In this document: one piece after another, positions 1 to 13,431 of the stretch
How positions within the stretch are numbered: position 1 is the stretch's first letter
Layout of the letters: every line of letters begins with the position of its first letter
Source: Osmia lignaria lignaria
Lineage: Eukaryota; Arthropoda; Insecta; Hymenoptera; Megachilidae
Length of the DNA: 64,000 nucleotides
Assembly: GCF_051020975.1 (NCBI RefSeq)
Contig: NW_027478169.1
Coordinates: forward strand, 10,912,001-10,976,000
Direction of reading: 5' to 3'
Made by a program: the position numbers and the translations under genes
The notes under the pieces: generated by a model
The model's input: the letters and a program-made list of their open reading frames with translations, nothing else
The model's database searches: none
What the model was told of the DNA's origin: nothing

Positions 1-231
1 TCTTTGAGATAACTCTGCACTATTGCGAGCTGCAAATGCCACTTCCAGCTTAGCTGTGCAGAGGAAGAACAACAAGAAGAAGAAATATCTCGAAATATGT
101 CCGTCAGGCCAGTTCCTTTGAGCTGAATCTGCAAATATCTCGGAAACGAACCGAGCTATGGCAAAATGTTAAGAGACCTTTTTTGTAGAGAATTAAGTTT
201 CCTACTTGTTATCTTCTATGATATTTTCTGA
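1..231 (+). repeat. Partial monomer at left edge
   Basis: This copy lacks the first 91 or so bases of the monomer and begins in the stretch that reads TTTGAGATAACTCTGC in other copies. It carries the CCAGTTCCTTTGAGCTGAAT form of the right half and ends in the rare junction TTTTCTGATCAG. The array clearly continues to the left of the window. Confidence 0.95.
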
Positions 232-3200
232 TCAGATGCGTAGTTCTCGAGATATATCAAGATATTTAAAAGTTCCGAAGCCGCACCAACATAATAGAGA
301 TACAGAAACACCGTGGCCCCTTTCTTTGAGATAACTCTGCACTATTGCGAGCTGCAAATGCCACTTTCAGCTTAGCTGTGCAGAAGAAGAACAACAAGAA
401 GAAGAAATATCTCGAAATATGTCCGTCAGGCCCCTTTCCTTGAGATAAATCTGCAAATATCTCGGAAACGAAGCGAGCTATGGCAAAATGTTAAGAGACC
501 CTTTTTGTAGAGAATTATGTTTCCTACAATTTATGTTCTATGATATTTTTTGATCAGAAGCGTAGTTTTCGAGATATATCGAGATATTTAAAAGTTCCGA
601 AGCCGCACCAACATAATAGAGATACAGAAACACCGTGGCCCCTTTCGTTGAGATAACTCTGCACTATTGCGAGCCGCAAATGCCACTTCCAGCTTAGCTG
701 TGCAGAAGAAGAGCAACAAGAAGAAGAAATATCTCGAAATATGTCCGTCAGGCCCCTTCCCTTGAGATAAATCTGCAAATATCTCGGAAACGAAGCGAGC
801 TATGGCAAAATGTTAAGAGACCTTTTTTGTAGAGAATTAAGTTTCCTACTTTTTATGTTCTATGATATTTTTTGATCAGATGCGTAGTTCTCGAGATATA
901 TCAAGATATTCAAAAGTTCCGAAGCCGCACCAACATAATAGAGATACAGAAACACCGTGGCCCCTTTCTTTGAGATATCTCTGCACTATTGCGAGCTGCA
1001 AATGCCACTTCCAGCTTAGCTGTGCAGAAGAAGAACAACAAGAAGAAGAAATATCTCGAAATATGTCCGTCAGGCCAGTTCCTTTGAGCTGAATCTGCAA
1101 ATATCTCGGAAACGAAGCGAGCTATGGCAAAATGTTAAGAGACGTTTTTTGTAGAGAATTATGTTTCCTACTTTTTATGTTCTATGATATTTTTTGATCA
1201 GACGCGTAGTTCTCGAGATATATCAAGATATTTAAAAGTTCCGAAGCCGCACCAACATAATAGAGATACAGAAACACCGTGGCTCCTTTCTTCGAGATAA
1301 CTCTGCACTATTGCGACCTGGAAATGCCACTTCCAGTTTAGCTGTGCAGAAGAAGAACAACAAGAAGAAGAAATATCTCGAAATATGTCCGTTAGGCCCC
1401 TTCCCTTGAGATAAATCTGCAAATATCTCGGAAACCAAGCGAGCTATGGCAAAATGTTAAGAGACCTTTTTTGTAGAGAATTAAGTTTCCTACGTTTTAT
1501 GTTCTATGATATTTTTTGATCAGATGCGTAGTTCTCGAGATATATCAAGATATTTAAAAGTTCCGAAGCCGCACCAACATAATAGAGATACAGAAACACC
1601 GTGGTCCCTTTCTTTGAGATAACTCTGCACTATTGCGAGCTGCAAATGCCACTTCCAGCTTAGCTGTGCAGAAGAAGAACAACAAGAAGAAGAAATATCT
1701 CGAAATATGTCCGTCAGGCCCCTTCCCTTGAGATAAATATGCAAATATCTCGGAAACGAAGCGAGCTATGGCAAAATATTAAGCGACCTTTTTTGTAGAG
1801 AATTAAGTTTCCTACTTTTTATGTTCTATGATATTTTTTGATCAGATGCATAGTTCTCGAGATATATCAAGATATTTAAAAGTTCCGAAGCCGCACCAAC
1901 AGAATAGAGATACAGAAACACCGTGGCCCCTTTCTTTGAGATAACTCTGCACTATTGCGACCTGCAAATGCCACTTCCAGCTTAGCTGTGCAGAGGAAGA
2001 ACAACAAGAAGAAGAAATATCTCGAAATATGTCCGTCAGGCCAGTTCCTTTGAGCTGAATCTGCAAATATCTCGGAAACGAAGCGAGCTATGGCAAAATG
2101 TTAAGAGACGTTTTTTGTAGAGAATTATGTTTCCTACTTTTTATGTTCTATGATATTTTTTGATCAGACGCGTAGTTCTCGAGATATATCAAGATATTTA
2201 AAAGTTCCGAAGCCGCACCAACATAATAGAGATACAGAAACACCGTGGCTCCTTTCTTTGAGATAACTCTGCACTATTGCGACCTGGAAATGCCACTTCC
2301 AGTTTAGCTGTGCAGAAGAAGAACAACAAGAAGAAGAAATATCTGGAAATATGTCCGTTAGGCCCCTTCCCTTGAGATATATCTGCAAATATCTCGGAAA
2401 CGAAGCGAGCTATGGCAAAATGTTAAGAGACCTTTTTTGTAGAGAATTAAGTTTCCTACGTTTTATGTTCTATGATATTTTTTGATCAGATGCGTAGTTC
2501 TCGAGATATATCAAGATATTTAAAAGTTCCGAAGCCGCACCAACATAATAGAGATACAGAAACACCGTGGCCCCTTTCTTTGAGATATCTCTGCACTATT
2601 GCGAGCTGCAAATGCCACTTCCAGCTTAGCTGTGCAGAAGAAGAACAACAAGAAGAAGAAATATCTCGGAATATGTCCGTCAGGCCCCTTCCCTTGAGAT
2701 AAATCTGCAAATATCTCGGAAACGATGCCAGCTATGGGAAAATGTTAAGAGACCCTTTTTGTAGAGAATTAAGTTCCCTACTTTTTATCTTCTATGATAT
2801 TTTTTGATCAGATGCGTAGTTCTCGAGATATATCAAGATATTTAAAAGTTCCGAAGCCGCACCAACATAATAGAGATACAGAAACACCGTGGCCCCTTTC
2901 TTTGAGATATCTCTGCACTATTGCGAGCTGCAAATGCCACTTCCAGCTTAGCTGTGCAGAAGAAGAACAACAAGAAGAAGAAATATCTCGAAATATGTCC
3001 GTCAGGCCCCTTCCCTTGAGATATATCTGCAAATATCTCGGAAACGAAGCGAGCTATGGCAAAATGTTAAGAGACCTTTTCTGTAGAGAATTAAGTTTTC
3101 TACTTTTTATGTTCCATGATATTTTTTGATCAGATGCGTAGTTCTCGAGATACATCAAGATATTTAAAAGTTCTGAAGCTGCACCAACATAATAGAGATA

Positions 3201-5061
3201 CAGAAACACCGTGGCCCCTTTCTTTGAGATATCTCTGCACTATTGCGAGCTGCAAATGCCACTTCCAGCTTAGCTGTGCAGAAGAAGAACAACAAGAAGA
3301 AGAAATATCTCGGAATATGTCCGTCAGGCCCCTTCCCTTGAGATAAATCTGCAAATATCTCGGAAACGATGCCAGCTATGGGAAAATGTTAAGAGACCTT
3401 TTTTGTAGAGAATTAAGTACCCTACTTTTTATCTTCTATGATATTTTTTGATCAGATGCGTAGTTCTCGAGATATATCAAGATATTTAAAAGTTCCGAAG
3501 CCGCACCAACATAATAGAGATACAGAAACACCGTGGCCCCTTTCGTTGAGATAACTCTGCACTATTGCGAGCCGCAAATGCCACTTCCAGCTTAGCTGTG
3601 CAGAAGAAGAGCAACAAGAAGAAGAAATATCTCGAAATATGTCCGTCAGGCCCCTTCCCTTGAGATAAATCTGCAAATATCTCGGAAACGAAGCGAGCTA
3701 TGGCAAAATGTTAAGAGACCTTTTTTGTAGAGAATTAAGTTTCCTACTTTTTATGTTCTATGATATTTTTTGATCAGATGCGTAGTTCTCGAGATATATC
3801 AAGATATTCAAAAGTTCCGAAGCCGCACCAACATAATAGAGATACAGAAACACCGTGGCCCCTTTCTTTGAGATAACTCTGCACTATTGCGAGCTGCAAA
3901 TGCCACTTCCAGCTTAGCTGTGCAGAGGAAGAACAACAAGAAGAAGAAATATCTCGAAATATGTCCGTCAGGCCAGTTCCTTTGAGCTGAATCTGCAAAT
4001 ATCTCGGAAACGAAGCGAGCTATGGCAAAATGTTAAGAGACGTTTTTTGTAGAGAATTATGTTTCCTACAATTTATGTTCTATGATATTTTTTGATCAGA
4101 AGCGTAGTTCTCGAGATATATCAAGATATTTAAAAGTTCCGAAGCCGCACCAACATAATAGGGATACAGAAACACCGTGGCCCCGTTCTTTGAGATAACT
4201 CTGCACTAGTGCGAGCCGCAAATGCCACTTCCAGCTTAGCTGTGCAGAAGAAGAACAACAAGAAGAAGAAATATCTCGAAATATGTCCGTCAGGCCCCTT
4301 CCCTTGAGATAAATATGCAAATATCTCGGAAACGAAGCGAGCTATGGCAAAATATTAAGCGACCTTTTTTGTAGAGAATTAAGTTTCCTACTTTTTATGT
4401 TCTATGATATTTTTTGATCAGATGCATAGTTCTCGAGATATATCAAGATATTTAAAAGTTCCGAAGCCGCACCAACAGAATAGAGATACAGAAACACCGT
4501 GGCCCCTTTCTTTGAGATAACTCTGCACTATTGCGACCTGCGAATGCCACTTCCAGCTCAGCTGTGCAGAAGAAGAACAACAAGAAGATGAAATATCTCG
4601 AAATATGTCCGTCAGGCCAGTTCCTTTGAGCTGAATCTGCAAATATCTCGGAAACGAAGCGAGCTATGGCAAAATGTTAAGAGACGTTTTTTGTAGAGAA
4701 TTATGTTTCCTACAATTTATGTTCTATGATATTTTTTGATCAGAAGCGTAGTTCTCGAGATATATCAAGATATTTAAAAGTTCCGAAGCCGCACCAACAT
4801 AATAGAGATACAGAAACACCGTGGCCCCTTTCGTTGAGATAACTCTGCACTATTGCGAGCTGCAAATGCCACTTCCAGCTTAGCTGTGCAGAGGAAGAAC
4901 AACAAGAAGAAGGAATATCTCGAAATATGTCCGTCAGGCCAGTTCCTTTGAGATAAATATGCAAATATCTCGGAAACGAAGCGAGCTATGGCAAAATGTT
5001 AAGCGACCTTTTTTGTAGAGAATTAAGTTTCCTACTTTTTATGTTCTATGATATTTTTTGA
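232..5061 (+). repeat. Mixed monomer block, 15 copies
   Basis: No single HOR covers this block. Related copies recur at several distances. 1198 and 2164 (966 bp apart) share CTGGAAATGCC and CCGTTAGG. 1842 and 4418 (2576 bp apart) share ATGCATAG and ACAGAATAGAG. 2486, 2808 and 3130 are three similar neighbours; 2486 and 3130 share CGATGCCAGCTATGGG. The pair 3452/3774 resembles 6994/7315 and 21158/21480. The copy at 232 carries TTTCAGCTT, which puts a stop in the minus-strand frame. Confidence 0.8.
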
Positions 5062-6993
5062 TCAGATGCGTAGTTCTCGAGATATATCAAGATATTTAAA
5101 AGTTCCGAAGCCGCACCAACATAATAGAGATACAGAAACACCGTGGCCCCTTTCTTTGAGATATCTCTGCACTATTGCGAGCTGCAAATGCCACTTCCAG
5201 CTTAGCTGCGCAGAAGAAGAACAACAAGAAGAAGAAATATCTCGAAATATGTCCGTCAGGCCCCTTCCCTTGAGATATATCTGCAAATATCTCGGAAACG
5301 AAGCGAGCTATGGCAAAATGTTAAGAGACCTTTTTTGTAGAGAATTATGTTTCCTACAATTTATGTTCTATGATATTTTTTGATCAGATGCGTAGTTCTC
5401 GAGATATACCAAGATATTTAAAAGTTCCGAAGCCGCACCAACATAATAGAGATACAGAAACACCGTGGCCCCTTTCTTTGAGATAACTCTGCACTATTGC
5501 GAGCTGCAAATGCCACTTCCAGCTTAGCTGTGCAGAGGAAGAACAACAAGAAGAAGGAATATCTCGAAATATGTCCGTCAGGCCAGTTCCTTTGAGATAA
5601 ATATGCAAATATCTCGGAAACGAAGCGAGCTATGGCAAAATGTTAAGCGACCTTTTTTGTAGAGAATTAGGTTTCCTACTTTTTATGTTCTATGATATTT
5701 TTTGATCAGATGCGTAGTTCTCGAGATATATCAAGATATTTAAAAGTTCCGAAGCCGCACCAACATAATAGAGATACAGAAACACCGTGGCCCCTTTCTT
5801 TGAGATATCTCTGCACTATTGCGAGCTGCAAATGCCACTTCCAGCTTAGCTGCGCAGAAGAAGAACAACAAGAAGAAGAAATATCTCGAAATATGTCCGT
5901 CAGGCCCCTTCCCTTGAGATATATCTGCAAATATCTCGGAAACGAAGCGAGCTATGGCAAAATGTTAAGATACCTTTTTTGTAGAGAATTATGTTTCCTA
6001 CAATTTATGTTCTATGATATTTTTTGATCAGATGCGTATTTCTCGAGATATACCAAGATATTTAAAAGTTCCGAAGCCGCACCAACATAATAGAGATACA
6101 GAAACACCGTGGCCCCTTTCTTTGAGATAACTCTGCACTATTGCGAGCTGCAAATGCCACTTCCAGCTTAGCTGTGCAGAGGAAGAACAACAAGAAGAAG
6201 GAATATCTCGAAATATGTCCGTCAGGCCAGTTCCTTTGAGATAAATATGCAAATATCTCGGAAACGAAGCGAGCTATGGCAAAATGTTAAGCGACCTTTT
6301 TTGTAGAGAATTAAGTTTCCTACTTTTTATGTTCTATGATATTTTTTGATCAGATGCGTAGTTCTCGAGATATATCAAGATATTTAAAAGTTCCGAAGCC
6401 GCACCAACATAATAGAGATACAGAAACACCGTGGCCCCTTTCTTTGAGATATCTCTGCACTATTGCGAGCTGCAAATGCCACTTCCAGCTTAGCTGCGCA
6501 GAAGAAGAACAACAAGAAGAAGAAATATCTCGAAATATGTCCTTCAGGCCCCTTCCCTTGAGATATATCTGCAAATATCTCGGAAACGAAGCGAGCTATG
6601 GCAAAATGTTAAGAGACCTTTTTTGTAGAGAATTATGTTTCCTACAATTTATGTTCTATGATATTTTTTGATCAGATGCGTAGTTCTCGAGATATACCAA
6701 GATATTTAAAAGTTCCGAAGCCGCACCAACATAATAGAGATACAGAAACACCGTGGCCCCTTTCTTTAAGATAACTCTGCACTATTGCGAGCTGCAAATG
6801 CCACTTCCAGCTTAGCTGTGCAGAGGAAGAACAACAAGAAGAAGGAATATCTCGAAATATGTCCGTCAGGCCAGTTCCTTTGAGATAAATATGCAAATAT
6901 CTCGGAAACGAAGCGAGCTATGGCAAAATGTTAAGAGACCCTTTTTGTAGAGAATTATGTTTCCTACAATTTCTGTTCTATGATATTTTTTGA
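5062..6993 (+). repeat. Two-monomer HOR (A-B), first three dimers
   Basis: Type A copies (5062, 5706, 6350) carry GAGATATCTCTGC, GCTGCGCAGAAG, GAGATATATCTGC and the ATTATG/CAATTTATG tail. Type B copies (5384, 6028, 6672) carry GATATACCAAG, GAGGAAG, AAGGAATATCTCG, GAGATAAATATGC, TTAAGCGACC and the ATTAAG/CTTTTTATG tail. The alternation gives a 644-bp period. A B-like copy at 4740 precedes it. Private changes such as AAGATACC (near 5966) show that the dimers are not identical. Confidence 0.9.
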
Positions 6994-7314
6994 TCAGAAG
7001 CGTAGTTTTCGAGATATATCGAGATATTTAAAAGTTCCGAAGCCGCACCAACATAATAGAGATACAGAAACACAGTGGCCCCTTTCGTTGAGATAACTCT
7101 GCACTATTGCGAGCCGCAAATGCCACTTCCAGCTTAGCTGTGCAGAAGAAGAGCAACAAGAAGAAGAAATATCTCGAAATATGTCCGTCAGGCCCCTTCC
7201 CTTGAGATAAATCTGCAAATATCTCGGAAACGAAGCGAGCTATGGCAAAATGTTAAGAGACCTTTTTTGTAGAGAATTAAGTTGCTACTTTTTATGTTCT
7301 ATGATATTTTTTGA
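6994..7314 (+). repeat. 321-bp monomer carrying the shared deletion, distant copy
   Basis: GTTGCTAC stands in place of GTTTCCTAC near 7281. This copy lies about 10 kb left of the other two carriers, inside an unrelated HOR block. That indicates movement of a satellite segment over several kilobases. It also has a private CACAGTGGCC. Confidence 0.9.
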
Positions 7315-7636
7315 TCAGATGCGTAGTTCTCGAGATATATCAAGATATTCAAAAGTTCCGAAGCCGCACCAACATAATAGAGATACAGAAACACCGTGGC
7401 CCCTTTCTTTGAGATAACTCTGCACTATTGCAAGCTGCAAATGCCACTTCCAGCTTAGCTGTGCAGAGGAAGAACAACAAGAAGAAGAAATATCTCGAAA
7501 TATGTCCGTCAGGCCAGTTCCTTTGAGCTGAATCTGCAAATATCTCGGAAACAAAGCGAGCTATGGCAAAATGTTAAGAGACGTTTTTTGTAGAGAATTA
7601 TGTTTCCTACAATTTATGTTCTATGATATTTTTTGA
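6994..7636 (+). repeat. Two foreign monomers interrupting the A-B dimer block
   Basis: The copies at 6994 and 7315 are neither A nor B. The first has the GAAGCG/TTTTCGAG head, TTTCGTTGAG and GAGCAACAAG. The second has GATATTCAAAAG and the CCAGTTCCTTTGAGCTGAAT right half. The same pair occurs at 3452/3774 and 21158/21480. They were probably placed between A-B dimers by unequal exchange or conversion; this is inference from the pattern. Confidence 0.8.
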
Positions 7637-8280
7637 TCAGAAGCGTAGTTCTCGAGATATACCAAGATATTTAAAAGTTCCGAAGCCGCACCAACATAAT
7701 AGAGATACAGAAACACCGTGGCCCCTTTCTTTGAGATAACTCTGCACTATTGCGAGCTGCAAATGCCACTTCCAGCTTAGCTGTGCAGAGGAAGAACAAC
7801 AAGAAGAAGGAATATCTCGAAATATGTCCGTCAGGCCAGTTCCTTTGAGATAAATATGCAAATATCTCGGAAACGAAGCGAGCTATGGCAAAATGTTAAG
7901 CGACCTTTTTTGTAGAGAATTAAGTTTCCTACTTTTTATGTTCTATGATATTTTTTGATCAGATGCGTAGTTCTCGAGATATATCAAGATATTTAAAAGT
8001 TCCGAAGCCGCACCAACATAATAGAGATACAGAAACACCGTGGCCCCTTTCTTTGAGATATCTCTGCACTATTGCGAGCTGCAAATGCCACTTCCAGCTT
8101 AGCTGCGCAGAAGAAGAACAACAAGAAGAAGAAATATCTCGAAATATGTCCGTCAGGCCCCTTCCCTTGAGATATATCTGCAAATATCTCGGAAACGAAG
8201 CGAGCTATGGCAAAATGTTAAGAGACCTTTTTTGTAGAGAATTATGTTTCCTACAATTTATGTTCTATGATATTTTTTGA

Positions 8281-8601
8281 TCAGATGCGTAGTTCTCGAG
8301 ATATACCAAGATATTTAAAAGTTCCGAAGCCGCACCAACATAATAGAGTACAGAAACACCGTGGCCCCTTTCTTTGAGATAACTCTGCACTATTGCGAGC
8401 TGCAAATGCCACTTCCAGCTTAGCTGTGCAGAGGAAGAACAACAAGAAGAAGGAATATCTCGAAATATGTCCGTCAGGCCAGTTCCTTTGAGATAAATAT
8501 GCAAATATCTCGGAAACGAAGCGAGCTATGGCAAAATGTTAAGCGACCTTTTTTGTAGAGAATTAAGTTTCCTACTTTTTATGTTCTATGATATTTTTTG
8601 A
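8281..8601 (+). repeat. 321-bp B monomer with private deletion
   Basis: The usual GAGATACAG reads GAGTACAG at about 8346-8353, a loss of one A. No other copy shares it, so it is younger than the spread of the dimer HOR, or it is a sequencing error. It also frameshifts the minus-strand frame. Confidence 0.85.
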
Positions 8602-9231
8602 TCAGATGCGTAGTTCTCGAGATATATCAAGATATTTAAAAGTTCCGAAGCCGCACCAACATAATAGAGATACAGAAACACCGTGGCCCCTTTCTTTGAG
8701 ATATCTCTGCACTATTGCGAGCTGCAAATGCCACTTCCAGCTTAGCTGCGCAGAAGAAGAACAACAAGAAGAAGAAATATCTCGAAATATGTCCGTCAGG
8801 CCCCTTCCCTTGAGATATATCTGCAAATATCTCGGAAACGAAGCGAGCTATGGCAAAATGTTAAGAGACCTTTTTTGTAGAGAATTATGTTTCCTACAAT
8901 TTATGTTCTATGATATTTTTTGATCAGATGCGTAGTTCTCGAGATATACCAAGATATTTAAAAGTTCCGAAGCCGCACCAACATAATAGAGATACAGAAA
9001 CACCGTGGCCCCTTTCTTTGAGATAACTCTGCACTATTGCGAGCTGCAAATGCCACTTCCAGCTTAGCTGTGCAGAGGAAGAACAACAAGAAGAAGGAAT
9101 ATCTCGAAATATGTCCGTCAGGCCAGTTCCTTTGAGATAAATATGCAAATATCTCGGAAACGATGCGAGCTATGGCAAAATGTTAAGCGACCTTTTTTGT
9201 AGAGAATTAAGTTTCCTACTTTTTATGTTCT

Positions 9232-9567
9232 ATGATATTTTTTGATCAGATGCGTAGTTCTCGAGATATATCAAGATATTTAAAAGTTCCGAAGCCGCAC
9301 CAACATAATAGAGATACAGAAACACCGTGGCCCCTTTCTTTGAGATATCTCTGCACTATTGCGAGCTGCAAATGCCACTTCCAGCTTAGCTGCGCAGAAG
9401 AAGAACAACAAGAAGAAGAAATATCTCGAAATATGTCCGTCAGGCCCCTTCCCTTGAGATATATCTGCAAATATCTCGGAAACGAAGCGAGCTATGGCAA
9501 AATGTTAAGAGACCTTTTTTGTAGAGAATTATGTTTCCTACAATTTATGTTCTATGATATTTTTTGA
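9232..9567 (+). other. Recurrent plus-strand open frame, 111 codons, type A monomers only, judged non-coding
   Basis: It begins at an ATG just before one TGATCA landmark and ends at the TGA overlapping the next, so it spans slightly more than one monomer. It is open only where both GAGATAA stops have become GAGATAT (type A). The product has a Glu/Gln-rich middle (CAEEEQQEEEISRN) from the GAA/CAA tract and no recognised domain. Because 322 leaves remainder 1 on division by 3, the next monomer is read in another frame. The same frame occurs in about 20 copies, mainly 5048-20191. Copying of the dimer explains its recurrence better than selection. Confidence 0.7.
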
Positions 9568-12500
9568 TCAGATGCGTAGTTCTCGAGATATACCAAGATA
9601 TTTAAAAGTTCCGAAGCCGCACCAACATAATAGAGATACAGAAACACCGTGGCCCCTTTCTTTGAGATAACTCTGCACTATTGCGAGCTGCAAATGCCAC
9701 TTCCAGCTTAGCTGTGCAGAGGAAGAACAACAAGAAGAAGGAATATCTCGAAATATGTCCGTCAGGCCAGTTCCTTTGAGATAAATATGCAAATATCTCG
9801 GAAACGATGCGAGCTATGGCAAAATGTTAAGCGACCTTTTTTGTAGAGAATTAAGTTTCCTACTTTTTATGTTCTATGATATTTTTTGATCAGATGCGTA
9901 GTTCTCGAGATATATCAAGATATTTAAAAGTTCCGAAGCCGCACCAACATAATAGAGATACAGAAACACCGTGGCCCCTTTCTTTGAGATATCTCTGCAC
10001 TATTGCGAGCTGCAAATGCCACTTCCAGCTTAGCTGCGCAGAAGAAGAACAACAAGAAGAAGAAATATCTCGAAATATGTCCGTCAGGCCCCTTCCCTTG
10101 AGATATATCTGCAAATATCTCGGAAACGAAGCGAGCTATGGCAAAATGTTAAGAGACCTTTTTTGTAGAGAATTATGTTTCCTACAATTTATGTTCTATG
10201 ATATTTTTTGATCAGATGCGTAGTTCTCGAGATATACCAAGATATTTAAAAGTTCCGAAGCCGCACCAACATAATAGAGATACAGAAACACCGTGGCCCC
10301 TTTCTTTGAGATAACTCTGCACTATTGCGAGCTGCAAATGCCACTTCCAGCTTAGCTGTGCAGAGGAAGAACAACAAGAAGAAGGAATATCTCGAAATAT
10401 GTCCGTCAGGCCAGTTCCTTTGAGATAAATATGCAAATATCTCGGAAACGAAGCGAGCTATGGCAAAATGTTAAGCGACCTTTTTTGTAGAGAATTAAGT
10501 TTCCTACTTTTTATGTTCTATGATATTTTTTGATCAGATGCGTAGTTCTCGAGATATATCAAGATATTTAAAAGTTCCGAAGCCGCACCAACATAATAGA
10601 GATACAGAAACACCGTGGCCCCTTTCTTTGAGATATCTCTGCACTATTGCGAGCTGCAAATGCCACTTCCAGCTTAGCTGCGCAGAAGAAGAACAACAAG
10701 AAGAAGAAATATCTCGAAATATGTCCGTCAGGCCCCTTCCCTTGAGATATATCTGCAAATATCTCGGAAACGAAGCGAGCTATGGCAAAATGTTAAGAGA
10801 CCTTTTTTGTAGAGAATTATGTTTCCTACAATTTATGTTCTATGATATTTTTTGATCAGATGCGTAGTTCTCGAGATATATCAAGATATTTAAAAGTTCC
10901 GAAGCCGCACCAACATAATAGAGATACAGAAACACCGTGGCCCCTTTCTTTGAGATAACTCTGCACTATTGCGAGCTGCAAATGCCACTTCCAGCTTAGC
11001 TGTGCAGAGGAAGAACAACAAGAAGAAGGAATATCTCGAAATATGTCCGTCAGGCCAGTTCCTTTGAGATAAATATGCAAATATCTCGGAAACGAAGCGA
11101 GCTATGGCAAAATGTTAAGCGACCTTTTTTGTAGAGAATTAAGTTTCCTACTTTTTATGTTCTATGATATTTTTTGATCAGATGCGTAGTTCTCGAGATA
11201 TATCAAGATATTTAAAAGTTCCGAAGCCGCACCAACATAATAGAGATACAGAAACACCGTGGCCCCTTTCTTTGAGATATCTCTGCACTATTGCGAGCTG
11301 CAAATGCCACTTCCAGCTTAGCTGCGCAGAAGAAGAACAACAAGAAGAAGAAATATCTCGAAATATGTCCGTCAGGCCCCTTCCCTTGAGATATATCTGC
11401 AAATATCTCGGAAACGAAGCGAGCTATGGCAAAATGTTAAGAGACCTTTTTTGTAGAGAATTATGTTTCCTACAATTTATGTTCTATGATATTTTTTGAT
11501 CAGATGCGTAGTTCTCGAGATATACCAAGATATTTAAAAGTTCCGAAGCCGCACCAACATAATAGAGATACAGAAACACCGTGGCCCCTTTCTTTGAGAT
11601 AACTCTGCACTATTGCGAGCTGCAAATGCCACTCCCAGCTTAGCTGTGCAGAGGAAGAACAACAAGAAGAAGGAATATCTCGAAATATGTCCGTCAGGCC
11701 AGTTCCTTTGAGATAAATATGCAAATATCTCGGAAACGAAGCGAGCTATGGCAAAATGTTAAGCGACCTTTTTTGTAGAGAATTAAGTTTCCTACTTTTT
11801 ATGTTCTATGATATTTTTTTATCAGATGCGCAGTTCTCGAGATATATCAAGATATTTAAAAGTTCCGAAGCCGCACCAACATAATAGAGATACAGAAACA
11901 CCGTGGCCCCTTTCTTTGAGATATCTCTGCACTATTGCGAGCTGCAAATGCCACTTCCAGCTTAGCTGCGCAGAAGAAGAACAACAAGAAGAAGAAATAT
12001 CTCGAAATATGTCCGTCAGGCCCCTTCCCTTGAGATATATCTGCAAATATCTCGGAAACGAAGCGAGCTATGGCAAAATGTTAAGAGACCTTTTTTGTAG
12101 AGAATTATGTTTCCTACAATTTATGTTCTACGATATTTTTTGATCAGATGCGTAGTTCTCGAGATATACCAAGATATTTAAAAGTTCCGAAGCCGCACCA
12201 ACATAATAGAGATACAGAAACACCGTGGCCCCTTTCTTTGAGATAACTCTGCACTATTGCGAGCTGCAAATGCCACTTCCAGCTTAGCTGTGCAGAGGAA
12301 GAACAACAAGAAGAAGGAATATCTCGAAATATGTCCGTCAGGCCAGTTCCTTTGAGATAAATATGCAAATATCTCGGAAACGAAGCGAGCTATGGCAAAA
12401 TGTTAAGCGACCTTTTTTGTAGAGAATTAAGTTTCCTACTTTTTATGTTCTATGATATTTTTTGATCAGATGCGTAGTTCTCGAGATATATCAAGATATT

Positions 12501-13109
12501 TAAAAGTTCCGAAGCCGCACCAACATAATAGAGATACAGAAACACCGTGGCCCCTTTCTTTGAGATATCTCTGCACTATTGCGAGCTGCAAATGCCACTT
12601 CCAGCTTAGCTGCGCAGAAGAAGAACAACAAGAAGAAGAAATATCTCGAAATATGTCCGTCAGGCCCCTTCCCTTGAGATATATCTGCAAATATCTCGGA
12701 AACGAAGCGAGCTATGGCAAAATGTTAAGAGACCTTTTTTGTAGAGAATTATGTTTCCTACAATTTATGTTCTATGATATTTTTTGATCAGATGCGTAGT
12801 TCTCGAGATATACCAAGATATTTAAAAGTTCCGAAGCCGCACCAACATAATGGAGATACAGAAACACCGTGGCCCCTTTCTTTGAGATAACTCTGCACTA
12901 TTGCGAGCTGCAAATGCCACTTCCAGCTTAGCTGTGCAGAGGAAGAACAACAAGAAGAAGGAATATCTCGAAATATGTCCGTCAGGCCAGTTCCTTTGAG
13001 ATAAATATGCAAATATCTCGGAAACGAAGCGAGCTATGGCAAAATGTTAAGCGACCTTTTTTGTAGAGAATTAAGTTTCCTACTTTTTATGTTCTATGAT
13101 ATTTTTTGA

Positions 13110-13431
13110 TCAGATGCGTAGTTCTCGAGATATACCAAGATATTTAAAAGTTCCGAAGCCGCACCAACATAATAGAGATACAGAAACACCGTGGCCCCTT
13201 TCTTTGAGATAACTCTGCACTATTGCGAGCTGCAAATGCCACTTCCAGCTTAGCTGTGCAGAGGAAGAACAACAAGAAGAAGGAATATCTCGAAATATGT
13301 CCGTCAGGGCAGTTCCTTTGAGATAAATATGCAAATATCTCGGAAACGAAGCGAGCTATGGCAAAATGTTAAGCGACCTTTTTTGTAGAGAATTAAGTTT
13401 CCTACTTTTTATGTTCTATGATATTTTTTGA
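13110..13431 (+). repeat. Extra B monomer breaking dimer phase
   Basis: Two B copies, 12788 and 13110, stand next to each other, so A and B swap phase relative to the 644-bp grid. The second has a private CAGGGCAG. The simplest reading is a single-monomer, in-register unequal crossover inside the dimer HOR. Confidence 0.85.

Noticed and set aside
554..778. Family of about 190 minus-strand genes of 74 codons
   Set aside because: The standard frames start at TTG, carry no recognised domain, are broken by stops in several copies that are duplicated anyway, and lie in a purely tandem repeat.
6994..7636. Transposon insertion
   Set aside because: The interrupting sequence is two ordinary satellite monomers in register. 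No terminal repeats, target-site duplication or foreign sequence is present.
8281..8601. Sequencing-error origin for all 321-bp monomers
   Set aside because: Five of the six losses are shared with at least one other monomer through duplication, so they are real. Only the private loss near 8348 could be an error.
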